DNA from: Blautia schinkii DSM 10518
GTDB lineage: Bacteria; Bacillota; Clostridia; Lachnospirales; Lachnospiraceae
Assembly: GCA_000702025.1 (NCBI GenBank)
Contig: KL370851.1
Coordinates: 264,005 to 328,004, forward strand
Reading direction: 5' to 3'
Length of the DNA stretch: 64,000 nt
Part shown: piece by piece, positions 1-9,410 of the stretch
Layout: every line of letters starts with the position of its first letter
How positions within the stretch are numbered: the first letter of the stretch is position 1
Translations under genes and position numbers: made by a program
The notes under the pieces: generated by a model
What the model was told of the DNA's origin: nothing
Seen by the model: the letters and a program-made list of their open reading frames with translations, nothing else
Database searches by the model: none

Positions 1-1473
1 GTCTTTGATGAGCGGCTGCTTTTAGACAGCCAGGTGGTAATCTGGGACTTAGGGCCCACATTTCTTCCTTCTGAACTGCGCCTGCGCTGTCAAAAGAATG
101 CGGTCTTGATTTACTGCGGGGATCATGAAAGGATTCGTGCATTTGACCTGCGGGAATTAAGGGCCGCGGATGATTTCTGGGAAATGCCGTACAGCCGGGA
201 GCGTATGCAGTTACGGATGGAACATATTTTTGAGGATATGAAGCTGGAGCATGATTTATATATGACCCAAACCTGTCTGGACACTGCCATTGACAGTCTT
301 CCGGATATGATGTGGTTTAAATCTCTGGATGGCATTCACGTCAAGGTCAACAAGGCCTTCTGCTCCGTGGTGGGGAAGTCCCGGGAAGATGTGACCGGAC
401 GGGACCACTGTTATATCTGGGGTGTTTCGCCGGATGATGCCGAGAATGGGGAGGACTCTTGCAGAGAGTCGGAGGAGGCGGTCATTAAAGCCCGCCGTAC
501 TCTGCAGTTTACGGAGGAGGTCAAATGCTCCCGTGGGATGCGTCAGCTGCGCACGTATAAGACGCCAATCATTGACAGGGATGGCGTGACCGTGCTGGGG
601 ACGGTTGGAATCGGACATGACGTGACGGATTTGGGAAACATGGGTGCGGAGATGGAGATATTGCTTCAGAGTATGCCCTATGCCATCCTCCTGAGGGACA
701 AAGAGGGACGGATAGTTAATGTCAACAAAAAATTCGAGGAGTATTTTCGGACAGAGAAGGCGGAAGTTCTGGGGCGGGAGTATGAGACGTGGATGGAAAA
801 GGCGTTTATGGAGCCGCACACGATCAACAGTGAAGGGTATGTAGAAGCCATGGTATCGCTGCCTGAGGGTAAAGGAAGAATGCTGGAGATTCATGAGAAT
901 ATCATCCATGATATTTTCCATAATGCGGTGGGCAAGCTGTGTATTTTTCGCGATGTAACAGTAGAGCGCAGTCTGGAAAGACAGATTCTTCACAGCTCCA
1001 ACACGGATTTTCTCACAGGACTATATAACCGCAGGTGCTTTTATAATTACATCCACAACAACCGGGAGGATAGGACTGTCAGCCTGCTCTATATTGATCT
1101 GGACAGCTTTAAAGCAATCAATGATACATACGGACATAAGGTGGGGGATGCAGTTCTGATACGGGCCGCGGAAGTTTTGACAGAATCGTTCCGGGAAGAT
1201 TTCGTTACCCGCCTTGGAGGAGATGAATTTCTGGTGGTACGTCTGGGAGACTGTCCCATTGAACAGCTGGAGCAGGAGGCTGATGCCTTTCTCCGGGAAA
1301 TTCAGAAAGAATTCCGGGCGGCCGGACAGGCAGTCTCGATTTCTGCCAGTGTGGGAATTGCCCAAACGAGTGACCCGGCTATGGACATTGATCTGGTCAT
1401 CCAAACAAGCGACCAGGCGCTGTACCAAGCCAAAAAAGGCGGAAAAAACCGATATTGTGTATATGGACAGTAA
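1..1473 (+). CDS. PAS-PAS-GGDEF diguanylate cyclase (5' end outside window)
   Basis: The reading frame is open from base 1, so the gene starts upstream; the GTG at 34 is only the first possible start inside the window. The product has a short N-terminal piece of unclear fold, two PAS-like sensor segments (roughly bases 280-640 and 650-960) and a C-terminal GGDEF domain (about 990-1470). The active-site motif RLGGDEF is intact, so it should make cyclic di-GMP from two GTP. The usual inhibitory RxxD site before GGDEF reads FRED, so product inhibition is probably absent. No transmembrane segment is visible in the part seen, which suggests a cytoplasmic sensor; the ligand is unknown. A terminator follows directly. 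Confidence 0.85.
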   Translation, partial: VFDERLLLDSQVVIWDLGPTFLPSELRLRCQKNAVLIYCGDHERIRAFDLRELRAADDFWEMPYSRERMQLRMEHIFEDMKLEHDLYMTQTCLDTAIDSLPDMMWFKSLDGIHVKVNKAFCSVVGKSREDVTGRDHCYIWGVSPDDAENGEDSCRESEEAVIKARRTLQFTEEVKCSRGMRQLRTYKTPIIDRDGVTVLGTVGIGHDVTDLGNMGAEMEILLQSMPYAILLRDKEGRIVNVNKKFEEYFRTEKAEVLGREYETWMEKAFMEPHTINSEGYVEAMVSLPEGKGRMLEIHENIIHDIFHNAVGKLCIFRDVTVERSLERQILHSSNTDFLTGLYNRRCFYNYIHNNREDRTVSLLYIDLDSFKAINDTYGHKVGDAVLIRAAEVLTESFREDFVTRLGGDEFLVVRLGDCPIEQLEQEADAFLREIQKEFRAAGQAVSISASVGIAQTSDPAMDIDLVIQTSDQALYQAKKGGKNRYCVYGQ

Positions 1474-1484
1474 CTATACATAGC

Positions 1485-1522
1485 GAAAAGATATGACCGG
1501 CAAAGGTTATATCTTTTCTTTT
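1485..1522 (+). terminator. Rho-independent terminator after the GGDEF gene
   Basis: A 14-bp stem (1485-1498 with 1505-1518, one G-U pair) with a 6-nt loop is followed by a T run. It separates the diguanylate cyclase from uup. A TATAAT at 1537-1542 just downstream is a plausible -10 for uup, with a poor -35. Confidence 0.8.
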
Positions 1523-1598
1523 GTCGGAGAAATGGTTATAATGGACACAGCGTGTTATACCATAAATTGCAATAAGGAAAGCAGAGGAAGATATTTTC

Positions 1599-3440
1599 AT
1601 GAACTTGGTTACAATAGAACATTTAACGAAATCATATACGGAAAGGCTGCTGTTTGACGACGCGGCATTTTCTATCGGGGAAGGCGAGAAGGTGGGCCTT
1701 CTCGGCATTAACGGCACAGGTAAATCTACACTTTTAAAAATCCTGGCAGGATTGGAGGAGCCGGATGAAGGCTCTGTGGTGCAGCGTCGCAATCTTTACA
1801 TACGCTATCTGCCGCAGATGCCGGAATACAAGAGTGAGGATACGGTCCTGGAGAGCATCATGAGGGATAATGAAAAAGAAACCCACTACAGCTCCAGAGA
1901 TGAGATGCAGGCGGAAGCCAAAAGTATGCTTAACGAGCTGGGAATCACAGACCATGATGCAAAAATGGAGAACCTTTCCGGAGGCCAGAGAAAAAGGGTG
2001 GCACTGGCAAGTGTGCTCATGAGCCGTGCGGAGCTTCTGATTCTGGATGAGCCGACCAACCATCTGGACGGTTCCATGGCTGACTGGCTGGAAGAGTATT
2101 TGAGGAATTTCAAGGGTGCATTGCTGATGATCACTCATGACAGATATTTCCTGGACAGTGTGGTGAATCGAATCATAGAATTAGATAAAGGAAAGTTTTA
2201 CAGCTACCAGGGCGGGTATCAGTCTTTTCTGAAGCTAAAGGCAGAGCGGCTTGACATGGCAGAGGCAACAGAGCGGAAACGCCAGTCTATCCTGAAAATG
2301 GAGCTTCAGTGGATGCAAAGAGGCGCCAGGGCTCGTTCCACCAAACAGAAGGCTCATATCCAGAGATTCGAGGAACTGCGGGATCAGAAGGGGCCGGAGT
2401 ATGACCGTAACGTAGTCCTGGAATCCATTGCCAGCCGTTTAGGGCGAACCACAGTGGAGGTAAAGGATCTGTGTAAGTCCTATGGGGACAAGCTTTTGAT
2501 AAAAGATTTCAACTATGTGTTTCTGAAAAATGACCGAGTGGGTATCATAGGTCCGAACGGAAGCGGAAAATCTACCTTAATGAAAATGATAGTCGGCTTG
2601 GTCCAGCCGGATGCCGGAAGTGTGGAGATAGGCCAGACTGTGAAAATGGGATACTTTTCGCAGGAAAATGAGGCTATGGATGAAAGTATGAAGGTGATTG
2701 ACTACATCAAGGATATCGCCGAATATATTAAGACTAAGGATGGAAGCATCAGCGCGAGTCAAATGCTGGAACGTTTTCTGTTCCCGCCAAGCGTACAATA
2801 TACAACAATCAGCAGGCTGTCCGGCGGTGAGAAGCGAAGGCTGTATCTGCTGCGGATTCTCGTGGGAGCGCCGAATGTCATCCTGCTGGATGAGCCGGCC
2901 AATTATCTTGACATTCAGACGCTCACGATTCTGGAGGATTATCTTGATACTTTTCCGGGGATTGTGATTACTGTATCGCATGACAGATACTTCCTGGACC
3001 GTGTGGTAAACCGTATCTTCGCTTTCGAGGGAGAGGGCCGTCTTGTTCAGTATGAGGGCGGCTACACCGATTATCTGGAAGCGCGCCGGGTAAAGGGGGT
3101 GTCAGAGGAAAATGTTCCGGAGACAGCGACGACAGACAATGGAGACAGGAAAAAATCAGCACAGAAGGACTGGAAGCAGAACCGCCAGGAAAAGCTGAAA
3201 TTCTCTTATAAAGAGCAGCGTGAATATGAGACGATTGACGAGGATATCGCTGCGCTGGAGGACAGGCTTGCTGAACTGGAGAAGGAAATGCTGGCAAACG
3301 CCACGAATTCTTTTAAGCTTCGTCAGATTATGGAGGAAAAAGAGGAAGCAGAGCAGCGTCTCGAGGAGAAAATGGACCGCTGGGTATATCTCAATGACCT
3401 TGCTGAGCGGATTGAGGCTGAGAAAAACGGAGGACAGTAG
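1599..3440 (+). CDS. uup: ABC-F ATPase, Uup type
   Basis: This 613-residue soluble protein has two ABC ATPase domains and no membrane segments, the ABC-F layout. Walker A motifs are GINGTGKST (near residue 36) and GPNGSGKST (near 317). Signature motifs are LSGGQ and LSGGE, and Walker B motifs are LDEPTNHLD and LDEPANYLD. The last ~95 residues are highly charged coiled coil, as in Uup, which favours Uup over antibiotic-resistance ABC-F proteins. ABC-F proteins act on the ribosome E site, and Uup has been linked to stalled ribosomes and transposon precise excision. The start has a GAGGAAG Shine-Dalgarno. The mobA start lies 3 nt after the stop, so the two are probably co-transcribed. Confidence 0.9.
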   Translation: MNLVTIEHLTKSYTERLLFDDAAFSIGEGEKVGLLGINGTGKSTLLKILAGLEEPDEGSVVQRRNLYIRYLPQMPEYKSEDTVLESIMRDNEKETHYSSRDEMQAEAKSMLNELGITDHDAKMENLSGGQRKRVALASVLMSRAELLILDEPTNHLDGSMADWLEEYLRNFKGALLMITHDRYFLDSVVNRIIELDKGKFYSYQGGYQSFLKLKAERLDMAEATERKRQSILKMELQWMQRGARARSTKQKAHIQRFEELRDQKGPEYDRNVVLESIASRLGRTTVEVKDLCKSYGDKLLIKDFNYVFLKNDRVGIIGPNGSGKSTLMKMIVGLVQPDAGSVEIGQTVKMGYFSQENEAMDESMKVIDYIKDIAEYIKTKDGSISASQMLERFLFPPSVQYTTISRLSGGEKRRLYLLRILVGAPNVILLDEPANYLDIQTLTILEDYLDTFPGIVITVSHDRYFLDRVVNRIFAFEGEGRLVQYEGGYTDYLEARRVKGVSEENVPETATTDNGDRKKSAQKDWKQNRQEKLKFSYKEQREYETIDEDIAALEDRLAELEKEMLANATNSFKLRQIMEEKEEAEQRLEEKMDRWVYLNDLAERIEAEKNGGQ

Positions 3441-3443
3441 GTT

Positions 3444-4040
3444 ATGGATGTGCATAATTGTGCCTTTCTCATCCTTGCAGGCGGCAGAAGCAGCCGGATG
3501 GGAAGGTGTAAGGCAGAGCTTCCCATCGGGGAAACCACCTTTCTCGGATTTATGGTGGATAAGGCAAAGGATATGGGCTTTGGAGAAATTCTGGTTTCCG
3601 GATATACTGCCTGTATCCCGGGTCTGAGGAGTAACCCGGGTGTGAAGAGTATCCCGGATGTACTTACGGAGAGGGGGCCGCTGGGGGGCATGTACGCCTG
3701 CTTTAAGGAGGCGGATATGAAGGCCTGTTTTGTGATCAGTGTGGATGTTCCTCTTATCGCAAAAGAAACAGTGCAGAGACTGGTGGAGGCTCATGAGTGT
3801 ACTTCGCAAAAAGCTACGCTGCTTAAGCACAAGGAGCGGTTAGAACCCCTCATCGGAGTGTATAATACAAAAAACACAGATATTCTCTATGACATCATCA
3901 AAGAGCGCCCTGCCTCAGTGTTCTCTTATTTTGATAAAATCGGCTTCCGTACCGTGGAATTGCAGGAGCCTTTGGACACTATCCGTAATTTCAATACGCC
4001 ACAGGAATACAGTACACTGAAGGATGGTCTGATATTTTAA
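3444..4040 (+). CDS. mobA: Molybdenum cofactor guanylyltransferase MobA
   Basis: A 198-residue nucleotidyltransferase with the N-terminal motif LILAGGRSSRMGRCKAEL typical of MobA. It attaches GMP from GTP to Mo-molybdopterin, giving the guanine dinucleotide (bis-MGD) form that bacterial formate dehydrogenases need. A later SVDVPLI segment is the metal-binding Asp region. It sits between uup and selA, with selA following closely, and just upstream of the formate dehydrogenase operon, whose cofactor it would complete. Length is typical of the family. Confidence 0.92.
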   Translation: MDVHNCAFLILAGGRSSRMGRCKAELPIGETTFLGFMVDKAKDMGFGEILVSGYTACIPGLRSNPGVKSIPDVLTERGPLGGMYACFKEADMKACFVISVDVPLIAKETVQRLVEAHECTSQKATLLKHKERLEPLIGVYNTKNTDILYDIIKERPASVFSYFDKIGFRTVELQEPLDTIRNFNTPQEYSTLKDGLIF

Positions 4041-4082
4041 TGTGTGAACGGGTGTGCACAACAGCCGGAAGGGAATGAAAAT

Positions 4083-5549
4083 ATGGAAAAGAAAGAATTA
4101 TTCCGAAAAATACCTAAAATAGATAAATTATTGGAGTCTGAGGAGGTGCGGAGGCTGTGTGCGAAATATGGTTACAGCCTTACGTCCGATGCCGTAAGAA
4201 ATGCTACAGAGGAAATCCGCGGACAAATCCTTGAGGGCAGAGAGAGACAGGCGGAGGAGAGTCTTTCCCGGATATCCGACCGTATATCTGAAATTCTCCA
4301 GGAGCAGGATGCGCGGAGAATGCAGCCGGTAATTAATGCCTCTGGAGTGATTCTCCATACGAATCTTGGCCGGGCGCCGCTTGGAAAGGCGGTGATGGAG
4401 GGGATTACCCGGATGATGACAGGTTATACGAATCTGGAATATGACTTGGGCACCGGAACCCGTGGTCAGCGCTACGATCATTTTTCAGACATTATAAAAA
4501 ACCTAACCGGAGCGGAGGCGGCCATTGCTGTGAATAACAATGCGGGTGCCGTACTTTTAATGCTTTCTGCGCTCACTTCCGGGGGAGAGGTGATTGTTTC
4601 CCGGGGCGAGCTGATTGAGATTGGCGGAAAATTCCGTGTGCCTGAGGTGATGGAGCAGAGCGGAAGCAGGCTTGTGGAGGTGGGAACTACGAACCGTACC
4701 TACCCCGAGGATTACGAAGGGGCGGTGACCGGAGAGACAAGGGCGTTCCTCAAGGTATATACCAGCAATTACCGTATAACAGGATTTACCCGTGAGACCA
4801 CGGTGGAGGAGCTCTCCGCTGCAGCGCATAAGGCCGGAGTTCCGCTTTTAGTGGATTTAGGCAGCGGATGTATGGTGAATCTGAAAAAATACGGTCTTCC
4901 CGGGGAGGATACTGTAGCCGAGGTGTTGAAAAAGGGCGCAGATCTTGTTTGCTTCAGCGGAGACAAGCTGCTGGGCGGTCCCCAGGCAGGGATTATCGCG
5001 GGCAAACAGGAGCTGATCGACAAGATCAGCCGCCATCCTCTCACCAGAGCGCTCCGCATTGATAAGTTTACGGCGGCCGCGCTGGAAGCAACCCTCCGCA
5101 TTTATCTTGATGAGAAAACTGCGCTTAAAGAGTTCCCGGTGCTTGAGATGCTTATGCGACCCGTCGAGCAGATGGAACAGATGGCTCATACGCTGAAAGA
5201 GAAGTTGGAAGCCTGTGCGAAAAATCTGGATGCCTGTGTGGAAACTATAGATAACTCTGCGGAAATCCAGGCGGAAAACCGTGGGAAAGGCCGGACAAAG
5301 ATTCAGATTGTGACTACAAAGGCAAAAATCGGCGGCGGCGCATTGCCGGAGGAGGAGCTTCCCAGTGTATGTGTGTCCGTACAATCTGACAAGTTCTCCG
5401 CAGCGGAGCTTTCACGGAGGCTGCGTCTTGCGCGTACGCCCATAATTACCAGAATCGAGGAGAATTCTGTGCTTTTAGATATGAGGACGGTATTTATAGA
5501 AGAAATTTCAGTAATATCCGATGTTTTTTCTGAGCTTTTATTGAACTGA
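4083..5549 (+). CDS. selA: L-seryl-tRNA(Sec) selenium transferase SelA
   Basis: A PLP enzyme that converts Ser-tRNA(Sec) to Sec-tRNA(Sec) using selenophosphate. The PLP lysine is in CFSGDKLLGGPQAG, and the N-terminal segment INASGVILHTNLGRAPL is characteristic. I chose the ATG at 4083 (488 residues) because GGAAGGGAA precedes it at normal spacing. A GTG at 4044 would add 13 non-conserved residues. Directly downstream lies fdhF with its UGA codon, and selB plus the Sec tRNA lie ~10 kb away. selD, which supplies selenophosphate, is not in the window. Confidence 0.95.
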   Translation: MEKKELFRKIPKIDKLLESEEVRRLCAKYGYSLTSDAVRNATEEIRGQILEGRERQAEESLSRISDRISEILQEQDARRMQPVINASGVILHTNLGRAPLGKAVMEGITRMMTGYTNLEYDLGTGTRGQRYDHFSDIIKNLTGAEAAIAVNNNAGAVLLMLSALTSGGEVIVSRGELIEIGGKFRVPEVMEQSGSRLVEVGTTNRTYPEDYEGAVTGETRAFLKVYTSNYRITGFTRETTVEELSAAAHKAGVPLLVDLGSGCMVNLKKYGLPGEDTVAEVLKKGADLVCFSGDKLLGGPQAGIIAGKQELIDKISRHPLTRALRIDKFTAAALEATLRIYLDEKTALKEFPVLEMLMRPVEQMEQMAHTLKEKLEACAKNLDACVETIDNSAEIQAENRGKGRTKIQIVTTKAKIGGGALPEEELPSVCVSVQSDKFSAAELSRRLRLARTPIITRIEENSVLLDMRTVFIEEISVISDVFSELLLN

Positions 5550-5569
5550 CATAGATAGTTTGCTATAAT
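5541..5569 (+). promoter_or_regulatory. Sigma-A-type promoter of the fdhF operon
   Basis: TTGAAC (5541-5546), a 17-nt spacer and TATAAT (5564-5569). The -35 overlaps the end of selA, so the formate dehydrogenase-hydrogenase operon can be expressed separately from uup-mobA-selA. Confidence 0.65.
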
Positions 5570-5591
5570 AAGAGCGGAAACAAGTCAGAAA

Positions 5592-5644
5592 ACCAGGCAT
5601 TATGCATAAAAAGATGAGCCTGGTATGTTTCGGACATTGTCCGA
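5592..5644 (+). promoter_or_regulatory. Two hairpins in the fdhF leader
   Basis: The leader holds a 7-bp stem ACCAGGC/GCCTGGT (5592-5598 with 5618-5624), then a near-perfect palindrome TCGGACA-T-TGTCCGA (5630-5644) ending 10 nt before the Shine-Dalgarno. The second could be a protein-binding palindrome or an RNA hairpin near the ribosome site. No known riboswitch class is recognised. Confidence 0.4.
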
Positions 5645-5662
5645 TAGACAAGGAGGAATTAT

Positions 5663-7855
5663 ATGGCAGTCAAGCAAGTACAGACCACCTGTGTGTACTG
5701 CGGCGCCGGATGTCAGATGTTAGTGAATGTTGACCAGGAGGCCAATAAAATCATTGACGTAGAGCCGGCGAACGGACGTACCAACCAGGGACGGCTATGC
5801 TTAAAGGGTCACTACGGCTGGGATTTTCTGAATGATCCCCAGATTTTGACTAAGCGTTTAAGAAAGCCGATGATCAGAAAAGGCGGCAAAGGCAGTCCGC
5901 TGGAGGAAGTAGAGTGGGATGAGGCCATTCGGTTTACTGCCGACAGGCTTTTAGAGATTAAGAATACATACGGCCCGGACAGTATCCTGGGTACAGGCTC
6001 TGCCAGAGGAGCCGGAAATGAAGCCAATTATATCATGCAGAAATTCATGCGCGCATGTGTGGGAACGAACAATGTTGACCACTGCGCGCGAATATGACAT
6101 GCCCCTTCAGTAGCGGGTCTACTGTACTCTTTAGGTTCAGGAGCAATGTCGATGGGCGTCCCGGAAATTGAGGAAGCCAGGGTATTGCTGATATTTGGTT
6201 ATAATGGTGCGGATTCGCACCCTATCGTGGCAAGAAGGATATTAAGGGCCAGACAGAAAGGAGCTAAGATTATCTGTGTGGATCCGCGTGTGACGGAGAC
6301 GGCACGTATATCCGACATCCACATGCAGTTAAAGGGCGGTTCCAATATGGCGCTTGTAAACGCCATGGCCCATGTGATCATCGAGGAGGGACTGTGCGAT
6401 GAAGAATTTATTGCACGGCACACCACCGGTTATGAAGAATTAAAGACATTTGTTGAGAGATATACTCCCGAATATGGCGAGGAGATTTCCCATGTTCCCG
6501 CTGACACCATCCGTGAGGCCGCGAGGCTTTACGCCAAGGGGGAGCCGTCCATGATCCTTTACGGTATGGGCGTATGCCAGTTCTCCCAGGCGGTTGATGT
6601 GGTCAAGGGCCTGGCAAACCTGGCTCTGATGACCGGGAATTTCGGTAAGCCGGGCTGCGGCATCGGTCCTGTGCGCGGACAGAATAACGTGCAGGGTGCG
6701 TGCGACATGGGTGCGCTTCCCAACAGCTATCCGGGATACCAGAATGTAACCATCCCCGAGGTAAGGGAAAAGTTTGAAAAAGCATGGGGTGTTCCCCTTT
6801 CCGACCATGTGGGTATTCCTATGACCCATGTGCCTGACCGGGTTCTTAAGGAAAAGGACCCGATGAAACAGATTCATGCCTACTATGTGTTCGGGGAGGA
6901 CCCGGCACAGTCTGACCCGGATCTCGCTGAGGTGCGGGAGGCGTTGGAAAAGGTAGACTTCCTCATTGTCCAGGATATTTTTATGAACAGGACTGCAACC
7001 TATGCGGATGTGATCCTGCCGGCGACCTCCTGGGGCGAGCATGAGGGTGTTTTCACCTGCTGTGACAGAGGCTTCCAGAGATTCCGTAAGTTCATTGAGC
7101 CGGAAGGCGATGTGAAGGATGACTGGGAGATCATCAGCCTGATTTCTACAGCCATGGGTTATCCCATGCACTATGAAAATACAGAGGAAATCTGGAATGA
7201 GATGATCGATCTGTGTCCGTCTTACACCGGAGCTACTTATGAGAAGCTTGAGAAATATGGCGGAGTCCAGTGGCCCTGCCGGAGTAAGGATATGGAGGAT
7301 AAGGGTACGCCTTATCTGCACAAGGACGGCAATTTCGCCAATCCTGACGGAAAAGGCAAGTTCTTCTGTGCAGACTGGAGACCGCCTAAGGAATTGGAAA
7401 ACGACGAGTATCCAATGGTGCTTTCTACTGTCCGTGAAGTTGGACATTATTCTTCCCGTACCATGACGGGCAACTGCCGTACACTGCGCAGTCTGGAGGA
7501 TGAGCCGGGCTGGGCGCAGATGAACGTGGAGGACTGCCGGGAGCTTGGCGTGGAGGAAGGAGAGCTTGTGAAGGTACTTTCCAAGAGAGGGTATTGCATC
7601 ACAAGATGTATGCCTACCGAGAGAGTTCCCAAGGGCTCTGTGTTTATGACCTACCAGTGGTGGATTGGTGCGTGCAACAAGCTCACCACAGCACATCTTG
7701 ACCCGGTGAGCAATACGCCGGAATACAAGTATTGTGCCTGCAAGGTGAAGAAGATTGAGGACCAGAAATGGGCGGAGAAGCATGTTCGTGAAGAGTATGC
7801 GGAAATCCGTTCTAAGATGGGTATCCAGGCAGCAAAGGAGGGATATGCGTTATGA
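5663..7855 (+). CDS. fdhF: Selenocysteine-containing molybdopterin formate dehydrogenase
   Basis: Read through the in-frame UGA at 6095-6097, this is one 730-residue protein with selenocysteine at position 145. The surrounding ARI-Sec-HAPSVAGL matches the Sec-His active site of FdhF. The two halves are in the same frame and homology is continuous across the UGA, so it is not a pseudogene. N-terminal CVYCGAGC plus the later LCLKG cysteine bind one [4Fe-4S] cluster; the rest is the bis-MGD catalytic fold. It interconverts formate and CO2 in the cytoplasm (no Tat signal). The stop overlaps the hycB start by 4 nt. With two polyferredoxins and a hydrogenase downstream it probably forms an HDCR / formate-hydrogenlyase-like complex. 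Confidence 0.95.
6098..6130 (+). promoter_or_regulatory. Bacterial SECIS element of fdhF
   Basis: Directly after the UGA (6095-6097) a 6-bp stem CAGTAG/CTACTG (6108-6113 with 6119-6124) closes a CGGGT loop. It lies about 10 nt past the codon, as expected for the SelB-binding hairpin, and the GGTCTAC portion resembles the apical loop of E. coli fdhF. selB is in the same window. Confidence 0.75.
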
Positions 7856-8385
7856 ATTATTTCGTAAAAGGAAATCCTGATCTGTGCATTGGATGCCGTA
7901 CCTGTATGATTGGCTGTGTAGTGGCTCATGAGGGTCTGCATATTTTCGAAATCGATCCGGACAGCTATACCTTTAATCCCAGGCTTAAGGTGATCAAGAC
8001 AGCCAGGATTACAGTCCCGGTTCAGTGTAAGCATTGCGAAAATCCCGCATGTATGGCGGTATGCCCGGAGAACTGCATTCAGCTTGTAGAAAATGCGGTT
8101 GTTATCAATACGGATAAATGTATCGGATGCAAGACCTGTATGATGGCCTGTCCTTACGGTGCGATTGAGATGCAGCCGGATTCCGGGCACAGGGTGCAGA
8201 CGGACGGAAGTCCGCGTATGGTGGCAAATAAATGTGATCTGTGTATCAATTCCAAGAGAGGTCCGGAATGTGTCCGCGTCTGTCCGACTGAGGCTCTGAC
8301 GCTTGTGACAGAGGAGGACCTTGAGAAAGAAAATGCGAAAAAGCGTATTGCGGCTGCCAGAGCTCTTGCGGAGGTAAACGGTTAA
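7852..8385 (+). CDS. HycB/HydN-like polyferredoxin, electron-transfer subunit
   Basis: A 177-residue protein with four [4Fe-4S] motifs: CIGCRTCMIGC, CKHCENPACMAVC, CIGCKTCMMAC and CDLCINSKRGPECVRVC. Proteins of this type wire formate dehydrogenase to hydrogenase. It overlaps fdhF by ATGA (translational coupling) and is followed by fdhD. It corresponds to one of the HycB subunits of the A. woodii HDCR. No signal peptide or membrane segment is present. Confidence 0.88.
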   Translation: MNYFVKGNPDLCIGCRTCMIGCVVAHEGLHIFEIDPDSYTFNPRLKVIKTARITVPVQCKHCENPACMAVCPENCIQLVENAVVINTDKCIGCKTCMMACPYGAIEMQPDSGHRVQTDGSPRMVANKCDLCINSKRGPECVRVCPTEALTLVTEEDLEKENAKKRIAAARALAEVNG

Positions 8386-8401
8386 TAAAAAGCAGAAAAT
8401 T

Positions 8402-8440
8402 GCCGGGAAGGGCAGGCATGGAGCCGCGTCCCTTTCCGGC
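8402..8440 (+). other. Intercistronic hairpin between hycB and fdhD
   Basis: An 11-bp stem (8402-8412 with 8430-8440, one G-U pair) with a 17-nt loop in the 144-nt gap. The following T tract is weak (ATTTGTTAT), so it is more likely an RNA-stability, processing or partial-termination element than a full terminator. Confidence 0.5.
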
Positions 8441-8529
8441 ATTTGTTATATTTAGGTGGTAGGCAGTTTTGTTATGTACGAAGGGATATGACCTGTCGGC
8501 AGTATAGCTATATACAAAGGAGAATGTAA

Positions 8530-9366
8530 TTGCGGAATATAGAATTGCAGAATATGAAATTGCAGAATGCAGAAATCATCAGAAAGGCGCAGATTATCCG
8601 GGCAGAAGGGAAGAACTGCGGACTTAGAGAGGATTGGCTCATTGCAGAATATCCGTTTACCTTATTTGGAAATGGAAAATATATCCGGGAATTCAACTGT
8701 ACCCCCTGTTCCGTCAGGGATTTGGAGGAACTTTGTGCAGGTGCGCTTTTTACCTCCGGGCTTATCAATTGCTGGGAGGACATTGTATCCATAGAGATTG
8801 GCGAGCGCAAGGGTGAGGGACACTTCATTTACCGGGAAAGCGGAAAGTGTGGACAAGACGCTGCGGCAGAGAGACAGGTCGGTGAAGTGCAGATTAGCAT
8901 AGAAGATGTTCACCGCATGATGAGAGAGAATCTCGTGCCCACCCGTCTTTTTGAGGAAACGGGCGGCGTACATATGGTAAGTCTCTATAACCTTGCGGAC
9001 GGCACCCGTCTCATCAAAAAAGAGGATGCTGCCCGTCACAATGCGGTAGATAAGGTCATTGGTGCTGCGCTTCGGAATCATGCTTTCTTTGAAACTGCTG
9101 CGCTTATACTGAGCGGCCGTGTATCCCTCGACATTCTCCGAAAGGCCCGCACAGCCGGTATCCCGGTGATTCTTTCTAAAGCAGCGCCTACGGCTCAGTC
9201 AGTGGAGGCTGCCGACGAGGCCGGAATAACCTTGATTGGTTTTATCCGTGAGGGAAGGATGAATATTTATACGCATCCCCAGCGGGTGCTGCTGCCCGAT
9301 GAGGTATTCGGGCAGATGATCCGTGAGAGACGGCGTGAGACGGTGAGAAAGAGCAGATATCTTTAG
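8530..9366 (+). CDS. fdhD: Formate dehydrogenase accessory sulfurtransferase FdhD
   Basis: FdhD passes sulfur from a cysteine desulfurase to the Mo-bis-MGD cofactor, which formate dehydrogenase needs for activity. Family landmarks are EYPFTLFGNG, the RDLEELCAGALFTSGLI segment and FEETGGVHM. The start is TTG at 8530, supported by AAAGGAG at 8516-8522; an ATG at 8554 is the alternative. The loop that in E. coli carries the CxxC pair (CGVCG) appears here as SGKCG, with a single cysteine. It lies inside the FDH-hydrogenase operon, as in A. woodii. Confidence 0.9.
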   Translation: MRNIELQNMKLQNAEIIRKAQIIRAEGKNCGLREDWLIAEYPFTLFGNGKYIREFNCTPCSVRDLEELCAGALFTSGLINCWEDIVSIEIGERKGEGHFIYRESGKCGQDAAAERQVGEVQISIEDVHRMMRENLVPTRLFEETGGVHMVSLYNLADGTRLIKKEDAARHNAVDKVIGAALRNHAFFETAALILSGRVSLDILRKARTAGIPVILSKAAPTAQSVEAADEAGITLIGFIREGRMNIYTHPQRVLLPDEVFGQMIRERRRETVRKSRYL

Positions 9367-9410
9367 CAGGCTGCGTTTAGGCGCGGCCGGATGTAGCAGG
9401 AGGATAAAAT

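Noticed and set aside
5663..7855. fdhF as a pseudogene broken by TGA
   Set aside because: Both halves share one frame, a Sec-His motif flanks the TGA, a SECIS-like hairpin follows, and selA, selB and tRNA-Sec are nearby.
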